Below are positions 1-12,079 of a DNA stretch of 64,000 nt, in pieces. The number at the start of each line of letters is the position of its first letter. Within the stretch, counting starts at the first letter, position 1. The DNA is from Lycium barbarum (lineage: Eukaryota > Streptophyta > Magnoliopsida > Solanales > Solanaceae): NCBI RefSeq assembly GCF_019175385.1, contig NC_083348.1, positions 2,433,001 to 2,497,000 on the forward strand, in the 5' to 3' direction. A program made the position numbers and the translations under genes. The notes below the pieces were generated by a model. That model did not search any database and was not told the DNA's origin. It saw nothing but the letters and a program-made list of their open reading frames with translations.

Positions 1-283
1 ATGAGTTGGCTAGTTAGTTAAGGAGTTAGTTTTAGCTGTCAAGAATTCTGTTAGGATACTACAGTTGATTAGGCTAAGTAGTTACCTTTCTCATTACATA
101 TAACCTTATACTTGTATTGATTGGATTCATTCATTGATTACTGAATATACAACTTACTTCTTCTTCTACATTTCTCATCTCTTCCATAATTACATCTGAC
201 TGTTTCACTCAAACGTATTAATCTTTCCTGCCCAATCTAAGAAATTCTCGAATTCATTTGTGATTCCTGGATTTCATCGATGA
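1..283 (+). repeat. 5' LTR of the Reina-like element (partial)
   Basis: It aligns throughout to 4961-5256. The window starts 60 bp inside the LTR. It lacks about 16 bp present in the 3' LTR (near 4992-5008). Its last bases read GATGA where the 3' LTR has TATCA, so the inner terminus has mutated. Confidence 0.9.
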
Positions 284-284
284 T

Positions 285-296
285 TGGTATCAGAGC
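285..296 (+). other. Primer-binding site, initiator tRNA-Met
   Basis: TGGTATCAGAGC, the complement of the plant initiator tRNA-Met 3' end, sits 1 nt after the LTR. This is where minus-strand cDNA synthesis is primed. Confidence 0.95.
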
Positions 297-315
297 CCAT
301 TGATTCTCGGCATCA

Positions 316-3300
316 ATGGCGAAAGGAACTAGGTCAAATGGTGAAAACACAACTGAAACCACCACTGAAGGTGGAGATATGAGTGAAATGATGCAAAAAT
401 TGATTTTAGGCATTGGGATTCTTACTGGTGAAGTCGCGAACTTGAAAAAACTGGATCAAACTGTTAATTGAAGGAACATCCTGAAGGCAATGGAGGTGAT
501 GTTTCTTTATTGTATATGGAAGCAGGAACTTCAAGAGAGAGATAATCCACTGATGAGGATCCAAGGACAAGAATCCAGTGCACCGCAATCGTCAAGATGA
601 AGTACAAAGGAACAATAATTCTATGAATTACCATCATCATCATCATCATGGAATAGCTAGGTATTCTAAACTAGATTTTCCAAAATTCTCGGGAGAAGAT
701 TTGAGATCATGGTTATTCAAAGTTGAGCAATTTTTCAACTTTGATGACATTCCCATGGATCAAAGAGTAGGATTGGCAGCAGTTCATCTCGAGAGATGAG
801 AAATACAATGGCATCAGTCATTCATGAGGTATAGGCAATATACTTACCCTCCTAGTTGGAATGAGTATATCATGGCATTAGTTGAAAGATTTGGGGATGA
901 TTATGATGACCCAATGGAGGAAATTAAAAAGATAAAACAGACTGGTTCAGTAAAGGAATACCAAGCCATCTTTGAAAGTAAATTGACAAGGGTGAATTTG
1001 TCTCAAGAAAATACAAGTAGTTGCTTTCTTGGAGGACTTACAGATGAATTGCATTTAGCCGCAAAATTGACTAATCCTACTACACTATCACAATTGTATA
1101 GAACTGATAGGATGCAAGAGAATTTCTTAGCTGCTCAATCTAAAGCCTATAAACAGTTTCTTGCATATTCAACAAGTCCTGGTTCTGCATATAGAAGGAA
1201 TAATGATCAAAGGTTTCAAAATAAGCCATTATTACCAACTCCTGGCTTTGAGAATCAGTCAAGCAGTAAGGGGATTACCAGAAGAAGGTTGAGTTTTGAG
1301 GAGATGAATGGAAAAAGGGCACAAGATATGTGTTACTTATGCACAGAAAAATATGTACCAGGACATAAGTGCAAGAACCTTAAGCAATTGTATTTGTTAG
1401 AAGTAGAGGAAATGGATGAGGAACACCTTCATGCTGATGAGGGGTTAATAGAAGAGACAGGAATGGAGCTAGCTGAAGTAAACCAACCTATGGAGCAAAT
1501 GGAAATATCTATACATGCTCTAAATGGATCATTGGGTTTTAGAACATTGAGGGTCACTGGTTATCATTCCAAAAGGCCATTACATATTTTGGTTGATACT
1601 GGAAGTTCTCACAACTTCATTGACCCTGAAATAGTAAAGCAGTTGGGGTGTTCAACTAGAACAACCATGCCACAGTTGGTATCTGTAACAAATGGAAATG
1701 ACATGAAAGTGGATAAGGTGTGTGAAATCACTTGGTTACTTCAAGGGGCTGAGTTCATTGCTGAATTTCTGGTACTACCATTGGGTTCTTGTGGGGTTGT
1801 ATTGGGTGTTCAATGGTTGTTGACACTAGGGGACATCAAAATGAACTTCAACAAACTTACTATGGAGTTTATGTACAAAGGAAAAAGACATCTGTTAAGA
1901 GGAGCAGGCAAACAAATTGTAACTTCAGGAGCAACCAAACTTGACAGAATTTTAGGTAATAGTTCACAACTCTGCATGATCCAAGTAGTTCCTACTATGT
2001 GTTATGAATTGCATGGTCATGCCTTAGAATCCACAGAAGATTCTAAGGAGGAACCTGGCTTAACTGAGTTATTAGAGGAGTTCAAGAGCTTGTTTGTTAA
2101 ACCAACTCAGTTGCCACCTTCTAGAGGGGTTTTTTTACCACACAATTGTATTACATGCTGGTACTGAGCCTATCAACAAGAGGCCTTACAGATATCCTTC
2201 TGTTAAAAAGGATATAATAGAAGGACTAGTGAAACATATGGTGAATCAGGGTATTGTACAACCTAGCTACAGCCCATTTGCATCTCCCATAGTTTTGGTG
2301 GGCAAAAAGGATGGGAGTTGGAGACCTTGTGTTGATTATAGGGACTTGAACAAACATACTGTGAAGAATAAATTTCCCATCCCTATTGTGGAAGATCTAT
2401 TGGATGAATTAGGTGGTTCTAAGATCTTTTCCAAGAAAAATCTTAGGTCTGGTTATCAGCAGCTAAGAATGGCAGTAGAAGATGTGCCTAAGACTGCTTT
2501 TAGAACACATTCAGGTCACTATGAATACTTGGTGATGCCTTTTGGTTTGTCAAATGCTCTAGCAACATTTCAACGCTTAATGAACATAGTATTTCAGCAT
2601 TTTCTCAGGAAATATGTGTTAGTCTTTTTTTTATGACATTCTGATCTATAGTCAGAATATTGGTGAACATGTTGCCCATCTGAGGACTGTTTTTGTGGAA
2701 ATGCAAAGACATCAGCTGTTTGCCAAACAAAGCAAGTGATTCTTTAGAGTTAAAAAGATAGAATATTTGGGTCACTTTATCTCTGAGGAAGGTGTTTCAA
2801 CCGATCCTCAGAAAATTGCAGCTGTGAAGAACTGGCCAATTCCTACTACTCTCAAACAACTGAGAGGATTTCTTGGCTTAGCAGGGTACTATAGGAGATT
2901 TGTGCAAGGATTTAGGTTGATTAGTAGACCTTTAACTGATCTTTTGAAGAAAGATAGTTTTAAGTGGTCATCTGATGCTACTGCAGCTTTTGAACAATTG
3001 AAATTGGCTTGATTCAAGTGCCTGTTTTGGCTTTACCATATATGAACAAGATTTTTGTGGTAGAAACTGATGCTAGTGGCTATGGCATTGGTGCTGTCTT
3101 GATGCAACAAGGCCATCCTATTGCATTTATCAGTAAAACATTGTCACCTAGACATGCTGCCATGTCTGTATATGATAAAGAGTTGTTGGCCATTGTTCAT
3201 GCTGTGACTAAATGGTCTCAATCCTTGTTGGGCCAAAGATTCATTATCAGAACTGATCAAATAGCTTTGAAGTTCCTTATGGAACAGAAAATTCACACCA

Positions 3301-4871
3301 ATTCTCAACTTATGTGGTTGACTAAACTCATGCCATTTGACTACAAAATTGAATACAAGACAGGGTCTAAAACTGAAGCAGCTGATGCTCTATCTAGAGT
3401 AACTGGTTCTGAGATACTAGCACTGGTGATTTCTAATACAATCTCTGACTTATTACAAGCTACAGCTCAAAGTTGGGAAGTTGATTCTCAGGTGAAAGCA
3501 ATTATTACTCAATTACAAGCTACTCCTGACTTGGTTTCACAGTTTACTTGGAGTAATGGTCAGTTGAGGAGAAAAGGAAGATTGGTGGTAGGTAAGGTGC
3601 ATCAGTTAAGACAAGACATCATAACATTTTGGCATGCTTCTGCCAATGGGGGGTACTCAGGTGTTGAGGCAACTTTGAGAAGATTATTCACATTCTTCTA
3701 TTGGAAAGGACTGAGGGAAGATGTTAAGAAATTTGTGCAGTATTGTGACATTTGTCAGAGGAATAAGTCTGACTTAGCTGCTTATCCAGGTTTACTGCAA
3801 CCCCTCCCCATTCCTGATGTAGTCTGGTCCCAGGTAAGCATGGATTTCATTAATGGCCTTCCAAAATCCAATGGTTATGAGGTTATACTAGTGGTGGTAG
3901 ATAGATTGAGCAAATATGCTCATTTCATTCCTTTGAAACATCCCTATACTGCTAAGTCAATAGATAAGGCAGTGTTAAATGAGGTGGTTAAACTACATGG
4001 TCTACCTGACAACATCACAAGTGTCAGAGATGCTATTTTTCTGACTTCATTTTGGCAGGAGTTGTTTTTAATACAAGGAGTTCAACTCAACACTTCCTCA
4101 GCTTACCACCCTCAATCTGATGGGCAAACTGAGGTTGTAAATAGGTGCTTGGAGACTTACTTAAGGTGCTTTTGTGCAAATGATGCCACAAATTGGGTTG
4201 AGTGTTTAGCATTGGCTGAATATTGGTATAATACTTTTTATCACAGTTCTATCAAGACTACTCCTTATGAGGCATTATATGGGAGGCCACTACCATTGCA
4301 TCTCCCATATCTTCGTGGTGAATCTGCTTCAGTTGAGGTGGACAGTACTTTGGTGAGCAGAGAATTGAAGCTACAACTACTCAAACACCACCTAGCAAGA
4401 GCTCAACTTAGAATGAAGCAACAGGCTGATTCTCATAGGTCTGAGAGGAGTTTTGAAGTTGGAAATTGGGTGTACTTTAAGACTCACCCTTATAGACAAG
4501 TCACAGTTTCCAATCAACCATTTCACAAGCTAGCTGCTAAGTATTATGGTCCTTTCCAAATTGCCAAAAAAGTAGGATTAGTTGCTTATACTCTACTGTT
4601 TCCTGATGCTGTAAAGATACATCCTACAATCCATGCTTCCTTACTCAAAAGGTGTTATCAGATTCCTGATCTGGTTTCCTACCCTCTTGTGACTGATATT
4701 GCTAGTCCTTACTGCCCTAATCCTGAATGTATGTTGCAAAGGAGGATGGTAAAGAAAGGAAATAAAGCTGTAGCTCAACTCTTGATTAAATGGGAAGGAC
4801 TTTCTGCTGATTGTGCCACTTGGGAGTTTGTAAACACTTTGAAGTTCAGGTTTCCAACTTTTGATCCTTGA
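316..4871 (+). pseudogene. Degenerate gag-pol polyprotein of the Reina-like element
   Basis: The start is ATG at 316, 19 nt after the PBS (MAKGTRSNG...). In order: gag core (about 640-1300), a zinc knuckle with C-X2-C and H-X-C (1331-1372), protease with DTGSS (Asp codon 1595-1597), RT (about 2160-2990), RNase H (from about 3050), integrase (about 3580-4330) and a C-terminal chromodomain (LLIKWEGLSADCATWE, about 4770-4820). The last part, 3012-4871, is one open frame of about 620 codons. Lesions seen: TGA at 468-470 plus a frame change before 578; TGA at 797-799; frameshift at a T7 run (2130-2136); frameshift at a T8 run (2625-2632) that destroys the RT catalytic D-D; TGA at 2737-2739; frameshift near 3010. 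In integrase the residue expected to be the second catalytic Asp is Val (SVRDA), and the second zinc His is Tyr (GGYSG). The protein would not be functional. Confidence 0.9.
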
Positions 4872-4887
4872 GGTCAAGGATCTTTTC

Positions 4888-4898
4888 AGGCAGGGAGT
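4888..4898 (+). other. Polypurine tract of the Reina-like element
   Basis: AGGCAGGGAG lies just before the 3' LTR start at 4901. It is the expected plus-strand primer position. Confidence 0.75.
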
Positions 4899-4900
4899 AC

Positions 4901-5256
4901 TGATACATAATAATTAGATTAGTGGAATATCGAGATTAATTGTAATATCCACATCAGCTGATGAGTTGGCTAGTTAGTTAAGGAGTTAGTTACCAAGTTA
5001 GTTACACTTAGCTGTCAAGAATTCTGTTAGGATACTACAGTTGATTAGGCTAAGTAGTTGCCTTTCTCATTACATATAGCCATGTACTTGTGTTGATTGG
5101 ATTCATTCATTGATTACTGAATATACAACTTACTTCTTCTACATTTCGGATCTCTTCCATAATTACATCTGACTGTTTCACTCGAAAGTATTAATCTTTC
5201 CTGCCCCGTCTAAGAAATTCTCGAATTCATTTGTGATTCCTGGATTTCATCTATCA
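4901..5256 (+). repeat. 3' LTR of the Reina-like element
   Basis: The LTR starts TGATACATAA right after the polypurine tract and ends ATCTATCA. The terminal 5 bp are perfect inverted repeats (TGATA/TATCA). Homology to the 5' LTR ends here. Confidence 0.9.
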
Positions 5257-6660
5257 ATTTTACGCTCACCTTGTCTAAATATTTCATATATACGTACCAA
5301 ATTTAATATATATATATATATATATATTCGAAAATTTAAAATTCCACTCGACTTATTTATCTTCTAAATGCATAATTTTCCTACAAAATTGAAACCTTTT
5401 TTACCTTCTGAATTCCAGCAATCTTGGTAAGTTCTTTTTAGAAAGCCAAGAGAAAATCCAATAATTTAATGCAGTTATTTTCTAGCATCACTGTTCCTAG
5501 TAGCTATTTACAAATGCCAGCAGTTCATTAAGCTTATATATTCTATTAAACTTAACTACCTTTTGCTTAGACGCATTGAAAGCCAATGTACATTTCCTTT
5601 GCCAGCTCTGGTTCTAAATCTCTAATATGTCACACAACTCCAATTTTCTGAGATAACAAACAAACAATATAACTCCTATTAGTACTTCTTTCTGTTTCCT
5701 TAAAACTGAAGTTGCTCTAAACTCATGCTCTGAAGTCTGAACAACTTAATCTGCCTGCTAGATTGATCATTTTTTCATTTTCAATGATTCTTATTCACAA
5801 AAACTACTTGTACAGTGGATCAATATCAACAAAGACTACACTTCTTCAGTAAAACATGGTAGAGGCAGAGAAAGAATTTGAGTTGCTCTACCACTAGAAG
5901 TACATTCCATTCCTGGAAATAGTTCACCTTTGGACCGCTTGCTTTATGATATGGGGCGACTTACTAATAGTTCCAACGCTTCTTTCATCCACCCGTTTTG
6001 GCATAGCTTTCTTGCTTCACACACATTTATCTGCACATTTGAAGCTACTTGTTACCTAAGCTGATATATATACAGATTTAAAAAGAACGGGTTATTACAT
6101 ACCAAGTTCTTTCACGAATCTCTTTCTCAGGCCAAGAGCCTAGTTATTCAGTTACAAACAAAGGAAACATGTGCCCTGTCATAGCAGTGTCACTGGTTTT
6201 ATTCTCAAAGTACCATGTTTCCAATTGCACTGGAATAAGCAATCCAAAACCAGAAGAGTCAAACTTGTTAGAACAAGTTAGACATAATCAAAGTATAGAT
6301 TTTATTACTTTATCAAAATCAATGCCAACAAAACAACAGATAGTCAGATAATCTCATATTCCTAATCCAAAACGATCACCACAGCTGGAGTGTTGTCATT
6401 TATCTGATGTAACAGACAAGTTAACACAAAGACTTTGTTGCTTATTTTTCACCTTTCCATCTTATATGACACCCTATCATTTTTAGTTTGTTCCAAAAAG
6501 AATGTTACATTCCTATATTTAGAAACTCTTTAGCCATAAACTTTTCATTTTACCCTTAATAAGATGCTCTTATAGCCATAGAAATGTCAATGTCATGTTT
6601 ATAACAATGTCAATGTCATGTTTGTAACCATACATCTAGAGGATACTTTTGCTACGTGCC
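5257..6660. other. Intergenic, no supported gene
   Basis: AT-rich DNA without a convincing coding region. It holds an uninterrupted (TA)n run at about 5306-5327 and a 24-bp imperfect tandem duplication around 6580-6625. Short open frames on both strands have no recognisable family signature. The right end is the first copy of the LINE target-site duplication. Confidence 0.6.
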
Positions 6661-6680
6661 AAAAGTCTTTTTCTTTCTTA
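6661..6680. repeat. LINE target-site duplication, copy 1
   Basis: 20 bp (AAAAGTCTTTTTCTTTCTTA), repeated without mismatch at 8025-8044. The A-rich start matches the TT/AAAA-type target preferred by L1 endonucleases. Confidence 0.9.
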
Positions 6681-8024
6681 TTAATAGTATGCTTGATAGC
6701 CTGCCAACTTATTACATGTCTTTGCTTCCTATACCCAACAAAGTCTAAAGAAGCTAGACAAAATCAGGAGGGATTTTCTTTGGGAGGGGAAAAGTAGCAC
6801 TCACAAATTTCACTTGGTTAAATAGGAAAAAGTCACACTACCAAAATACAAGGGAGGTATGGGAGTCGGAGATTTGGCATCACACAACAAGAGCCTTATT
6901 TGGAGGTATGGTACTAGTGAAACAAGCCTTTGGAAGGAGGCGGTCAAGGCCAAGCATGGTGAACATGATCACTGGAGTACAGGAAGTTCCAATGATCCTT
7001 ATGGAGTGGGTCCTTGGAAGCTCATTACCAGGTTAGGAATTTAATTTTTCCTGAACATCCACTACAAACCTGGCAATGGAGCTCACGTTAGATTCTGTAA
7101 GGACAACTGGCTCAATGGTTCATCCCCTAAGGAAAAGTTCCCTTCCATGTATCACATTGCTGTAAATAAGAATTCTACCGTAGCACAAAATAGTAATGGA
7201 AACTACTGGGACATCCTATTCAGAAGGGCAGTTCAAGATTGGGAGATGGACCAACTGATAGAGCTGCTAGCAGATGCGGAAAGGGTTAATATTGATATTG
7301 ATATGACCACGGCAGACACTATGTGTTGGGGGAGACAGAGCACTTTCACAGTGAAAGAATGCTACAGGAAGATTGATACACAAAACCAAGTAGTTGACAA
7401 TTGGCCCTAGAAACTGATTTCGAAGACAAAGCTACCCCCTAAGATAATTTGCTTTAATTGGATTGCCCTTCATGAAGCTTGATTAACACAAGACAACCTC
7501 AATAGGAAAGGTTTCCTGTTAGCAAATAGATACTACTTCTGTTTGGAAAATCTGGAAACAATGTATCATTTGTTTTTGCACTGTGAGGTGGCCACTAATC
7601 TTTGGAACATGTTCTACTGCCTTTTTGGGTTAAAATGGGTCATGCCACAGGCCATAACAGAGGCACATATGAACTGGAGCTTGTGGAGAGTTGATGACAC
7701 CATCAAAAAGATCTGGCTAATGATCCCTGTTGCTACTTTCTGGAGTATTTTGAATGAGAGGGATAGCAGAGGTTTTGATGGAATTTCAACTCCGAATCAC
7801 TCCCTCAAATCTAGATGCTTACTCTTACTTTTTCGCTGGTCTAAATTGGCTAATGTATCTAGCACTGAATAGTTTTTGAGTTTATTAGTTCCATTGTCTT
7901 AGACTGACATACTGTAAAGGGATTATCTTTTCTTTCAGTTCGTTTGTCAATTTTTCTTTCATTATTGGTTGTAACTATGCATCTTCTTGATGCCCTTTTG
8001 TGAATGAAACTCCTTAATAAAAAG
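6681..8024 (+). mobile_element. 5'-truncated L1-type LINE retrotransposon
   Basis: This is a 1,344-bp non-LTR retroelement fragment flanked by perfect 20-bp direct repeats. It starts within the C-terminal part of the RT ORF and ends in a short 3' UTR with AATAAAAAG directly before the second repeat. 5' truncation with long target-site duplications is the classic product of target-primed reverse transcription. Confidence 0.9.
6690..7872 (+). pseudogene. LINE ORF2 C-terminal region (zf-RVT domain), broken
   Basis: The translation starts SMLDSLPTYYMSLLPIPNK, typical of the segment just after the RT domain of plant L1 elements. It continues with the FLWEG...HLVKW-type stretch and the zf-RVT region (WNMFYCLFGL, C...H...C around 7560-7620). 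Reading frame 1 carries nearly all of it. Lesions: frameshift near 6742, TAG in place of a Trp codon near 6823, TAA at 7042-7044, TAG at 7408-7410, TGA near 7481. The final stop is near 7870. Only the region downstream of the polymerase active site is present, so this copy could never have mobilised itself. Confidence 0.85.
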
Positions 8025-8044
8025 AAAAGTCTTTTTCTTTCTTA
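8025..8044. repeat. LINE target-site duplication, copy 2
   Basis: Identical to 6661-6680 over 20 bp. It marks the 3' end of the LINE insertion. Confidence 0.9.
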
Positions 8045-10587
8045 AAATACATGTTAAATAAAATATTGTCATATAAAATGAAGCGACAGGTATAGTATAA
8101 AAAGAACTGAAATAGATCTCGAGGGAGAACCGAACCTCAACTTCACCTCGTGCTCCAGCATTCTCCACAGTCTCAGGCCGTGCTGCATCTTCTACTGTTT
8201 CATCTTTTTCCCAACCTCCCTGCCACAACAAGAGAGATATTTGTATTTAAAACAGAGATTTTCCCAAATGTAATAATCAGAGAACATAGAAAATGAACTA
8301 TTAGCAAGTTTCGTAGCCATGGATATTAGTGGCTACCTTTGGGAATAAAAAGCCTTTGCCTTTTCTATGAGAAGAACGTGAAATCTTTATATCTGTGTGG
8401 AGCAGGTATTGTTAGTGATTCACCTACAACCTTAACACTAAATACATCATTCCACATGAAAATCATAGAACAAAGTCAAAATCTGAAATTTGGTACTTAG
8501 AAAAGCAGAATACTTCACCAGCTATCAAAGCACCCGGACACGCACTATTATAGGTTGCTTCACATATCTTTCAGTTGTGAATGCAATTATGTTATCCAAC
8601 CCTGAGAGTTGTGCACTCCTTACTATATCTTTGTAGCTCGATGAGTCCCTTTTCTGTTGACAACATCCACGACTCCAACGTATCTCAAGACCTTCATATA
8701 CATCAATTTCGTCAGATAAAAAATAGCAAAAAATACAAGTAAAGAAAACATATAAAACAAACTCAATATTGTGAAGAAAGAGAATATTCTGTCATTCGAG
8801 CGCTGTTGTAACTAATGCAATGTTACATACTTTAGCAATTAGCAACTTTGAAATCTCTAGACATATTCCAGACAACATTCTTTCTATGTCTCACCCTCAC
8901 TTTCCTCAAAGTTTTGATTTCAATAGTCAACAGTGAAACTATAACTAAATCTGGTACTTCTACGATTAAATTTCTAGATGAAACGGAAATTTCTCTAAGC
9001 AGGAACTTTTAATGAAAAAAAAATACGCATATTTAACGCTTTTCTTTCTTGATGTGAATATTTTCTAAAATGTTGTTTGACTCCCTCTATTATAAATAGA
9101 ACCTTCACGTTTAACTTGGTACAAATATGAAAATGCCCCCTGCAAAAGTGTATTGCAAAAGTCAGAGCACGATCATTACATTTCGACAATAAAATGTTTG
9201 AATGCAGAAAGTAAAACTGAGTCGTCCCACATAAAGTTTTTAATGTTACATAATGTATAAGAAACTTCTGGTTTTCCCAAACTAAAATTATTTAATTATT
9301 TTGCAAGTGGAATGGTGAAAATTAATCAGTTTGTGATGGAGAGTATACGAGAGTAGGTTCTTTCGGATAAGATGGCCATCACAATAGTAAGTATCTGTGA
9401 TATTTGAGTTTAGCTCTATAAATTAAATCCATAGTGCTCACTTCCTCAAAATCTTCAGTCACTTGTCTCTGCTAAGCCAATTGTTGATCAAACTGCGGGA
9501 ATTGCCGCATAAACTCCTCAGTAGATGCACAGGCCTGAAAAACTCACCAAAATTTTACTTTATGGAGGAAAAAATAGTTCTCTAACTAATGAAGCACATA
9601 GTTAAACGAAGAACTCGCACTTAATGGTTCTGGTACAAGGGTCTGAATAGGGATATCTGTAAGTTCTAGTTGTAATCTGCTTTCTCAATCGAGTATTATC
9701 AGCTTGAACAAGATATCTATCGGGTAAGGAAATTCTAACTCGTGATGTAAGAGAGTAGCACACATTTCCAGAGGGTTACTTGACTTGAGGATCTGTTGGA
9801 GATAAAATTAGATTTCTTATTTATTTATATTTAACATCCAGAGTGCAGAGTGCCTAGTATTTGAAGGAATGATGGTATGGAGAAGTGGAAAGTTCCTTTT
9901 TTCCCTTACTTGAGGAATCTTGATATAGAAGCATGTACAAATTAAGTTGAGAACTATTCCATTTTTGTCAACTATAGGGAATTGATGCTCAAATATCACA
10001 CAGGAAAACCAAAGAATTTTGGAAGTGCGTCTTTGTAAAAGACTTCGATAACCAATTTGAACAAAGGAAATAACAATTAAAGTATCCATCTCTTCAAAAA
10101 ACACATAATACATACAAACGAATATGATAATTAATTATCTAGGAGAAAGCCTAGTCCTCCATTCACATAGAAAAGGATGAGTAAACTAATTAAAGAAAGA
10201 AAATAATTTATTTTAGAGAACCATTTTAGAGCCAATTAAATTGTAAAAAGAAGTACCGTAAATGAACAAGTCAAAACACAAATTTTGAGTAGAGCATTGA
10301 ACTTAGAAAGCTAAAATTGGTTTCCAGTGCAAGACTTGAAGAAGGGCTTTTAGAAAACTGTTAAGATAGCAGAGGCTCATGCAGGTAAAGCAGGTCTGAA
10401 AATTATTGGTTTTGGGAGAATACTTTGTAGCTAATAGAAGGAGAGAATTACATTAAAAATAAAATAAAAAAGTAAACAGAGAGAGAACACAATTTCACTA
10501 CGATCCAAGGAAAGAGAAAAAGTGATGAGGTATATACCTACATTTAAGCCAAAATCCTGGTCTTGCGAGACAAAGCTGCAGAGTTTC
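8045..10587. other. Mostly unassigned DNA downstream of the TNL relic, with coding-like scraps
   Basis: No gene can be named. Three stretches on the - strand look weakly coding. 8113-8215 is acidic, preceded by a plausible splice acceptor (TTGTTGTGGCAG). 8525-8737 is described separately. 9440-9533 (ACASTEEFMRQFPQFDQQLA then a stop) is also preceded by an acceptor-like TTTTCAG. They could be exons of a decayed host gene or chance. The rest is AT-rich and shows nothing. Confidence 0.35.
8525..8737 (-). pseudogene. Unidentified coding-like remnant
   Basis: About 70 codons are open on the - strand without an ATG, ending at TGA (8525-8527). The translation has protein-like composition (for example GLDNIIAFTTERYVKQPIIV) but I do not recognise a family. 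A CAACAG before the second half could be a splice acceptor. It lies on the same strand as the TNL relic and downstream of it, so it may be a 3' exon of that locus or of a neighbouring gene. A chance open frame cannot be excluded. Confidence 0.25.
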
Positions 10588-12079
10588 TTAAACAGAGGAG
10601 CAACTGGCTTTATCGGTCACAGAATCATGGTGTTCACTATTATCATATCTACTCCTCCTTGTCCCAATGTAATGTTCATCATTATTTTCCCTCATTTGTA
10701 ACAAGGCTCAAGCTCAGGTTCATCTTTATACAACAAACGAAATCCATACTCCTTTACTTTTCCAGAAAAAAATACCCAAATACGCCCATAGTCATTTGGT
10801 GTTTTTCCATTTGCCTTAGATGTATCCCATAAGTTAACAAGAGGTACCAAGAAAAAATGAATAGTAGATTCTGTATCACATTCTGGAAGGTAGGATAATT
10901 CTAGTTTCTAGGTCATTCACGACATCCCATCATCACATAAGGGAATCAAGTGAGTTGTGGCGTCAATTAAGTTGCCAGAGTAACATACAACAAATCCCAA
11001 GAAGTTATCAGGTACATACCAATTTTCAGGCAAATAGACTAATCCACTTTTATTTATTCCCTGATGGTGGAACCATCTTTGGATTTTATTCCAACCATGC
11101 ACAATGGTAAACACTCTTTGTGCCAAGGAATCTGAAACATAGATATTATGAAACAAGACATGTGGAAATGAATCATAGATAGAAGTTAGATCCCTCATCA
11201 CACTGTCTAGCATGTGAATATCCGACTTCACTTTCATGCTTCCAAGGATTTCTGGAATTGTTTCTAAACTAAAGCAAGCCCGTAGACACAGATAGTCAAG
11301 AGAATCAATGCACAGAGTTGGAACCTCTTAATTCGTATACAATTAGTCAATTTTAATGTACAGAGCTTTTTGAGAAGTCCTAGGGAATGATGAACCTCTT
11401 TAAGATTCAGAAAATATGACAGATTCAAAGTCTCCATGTTTTGCAGCCCCATGAAACCTAGAAACTCTTTAAGCCTCTTGCAATATGATAAGTCCAAGGA
11501 TTTAAGCTTGTTCAAGCGGACGATGGAAGACGGAGGTCGTGAAATAAGACACGACTGGTAATTAAGTGTCGCCAAGTTTTCTAACTCACCTATCTCTTCT
11601 GGCAAGCTTTCAAGCTTTGAGCAGTACGACACATCTAGCCACACCAAGCTTTTCAACATGCCAATGCTGCTTGGAAGAGCTACAAGGTTTTTCAAAATTC
11701 TCAAATCTAGCTTGGTAATGTGAGTTAGGTACTGAATAGATGATGGTAGTTCCTGTATCCCAGAGTGTGTCATCTTAATCGCTAACTCCGGATTCATTCG
11801 TCCGAGGATTTTTGGAAATTTCTCTAAATTATAGCAACCATATAGATTCAGATATTCAAGAGATTCCAAGTTACCACATGGAAACGTCTTAAGGCGTCCA
11901 CAATTATACAAATTTATCTGAATGAGTTTTCTGCAATACCCCAGGGAATGGTGAACCTCTTCAATATTATCACACCATATCAGATCCAAATACTCCAAAT
12001 TTGGCATCCCTGTGAAATCTGGTGTTCACATCAGGCTTCTAGAGCCCTTGAGATCTAGCTTTCCTAGAGAGGGCAAATG
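10588..12079 (-). pseudogene. TIR-NB-LRR resistance gene relic: LRR and C-terminal C-JID part
   Basis: The gene reads from 12079 down to 10588. An exon start is likely just after AATAGCAG (splice acceptor), with HLPSLGKLDLKGS, then TPDFTGMPNLEYLDL, and about nine leucine-rich repeats of 22-24 residues down to about 11240. The post-LRR jelly-roll region (C-JID type) follows, with LPENWYVPDNFLGF and LIPLCDDGM, and a tail ending at TAA (10588-10590). This is the layout of solanaceous TNL immune receptors of the tobacco N/Bs4 class, where LRR plus C-JID contribute to effector recognition. TIR and NB-ARC exons are absent from the window. Lesions: TGA at 12026-12028 where relatives have Arg, a 1-nt frameshift near 11322, TGA at 10917-10919, TAG at 10908-10910, and a frameshift near 10705. 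It is a fragmentary pseudogene. Family assignment is strong; the exact orthologue is unknown. Confidence 0.85.

Larger units (their letters stand above)
1..5256 (+). mobile_element. Reina-like Ty3/gypsy chromovirus, nearly full length
   Basis: A compact LTR retrotransposon with the order LTR, PBS, gag, protease, RT, RNase H, integrase, chromodomain, polypurine tract, LTR. The LTRs are about 356 bp, with ends TGATA...TATCA in the 3' copy. Short LTRs, an initiator-Met tRNA primer site and a C-terminal chromodomain fit the Reina lineage of plant chromoviruses; the lineage call is inferred from layout, not from a tree. The first 60 bp of the 5' LTR lie outside the window, so the upstream target-site duplication cannot be checked. 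The two LTRs differ at roughly 9 of about 280 aligned positions plus a few indels, which points to an insertion that is neither very new nor very old. The coding region is broken in several places. Confidence 0.9.

Noticed and set aside
636..655. His-rich run in the Reina-like gag
   Set aside because: A (CAT)n microsatellite in the frame; not a functional tag or metal site that can be supported.
5900..6010. Short - strand stretch faintly resembling a PPR repeat
   Set aside because: Only about 25 residues, with no second repeat or open frame around it.
6169..6351. 60-codon open frame on the + strand
   Set aside because: Short, no recognisable motif, in AT-rich DNA.
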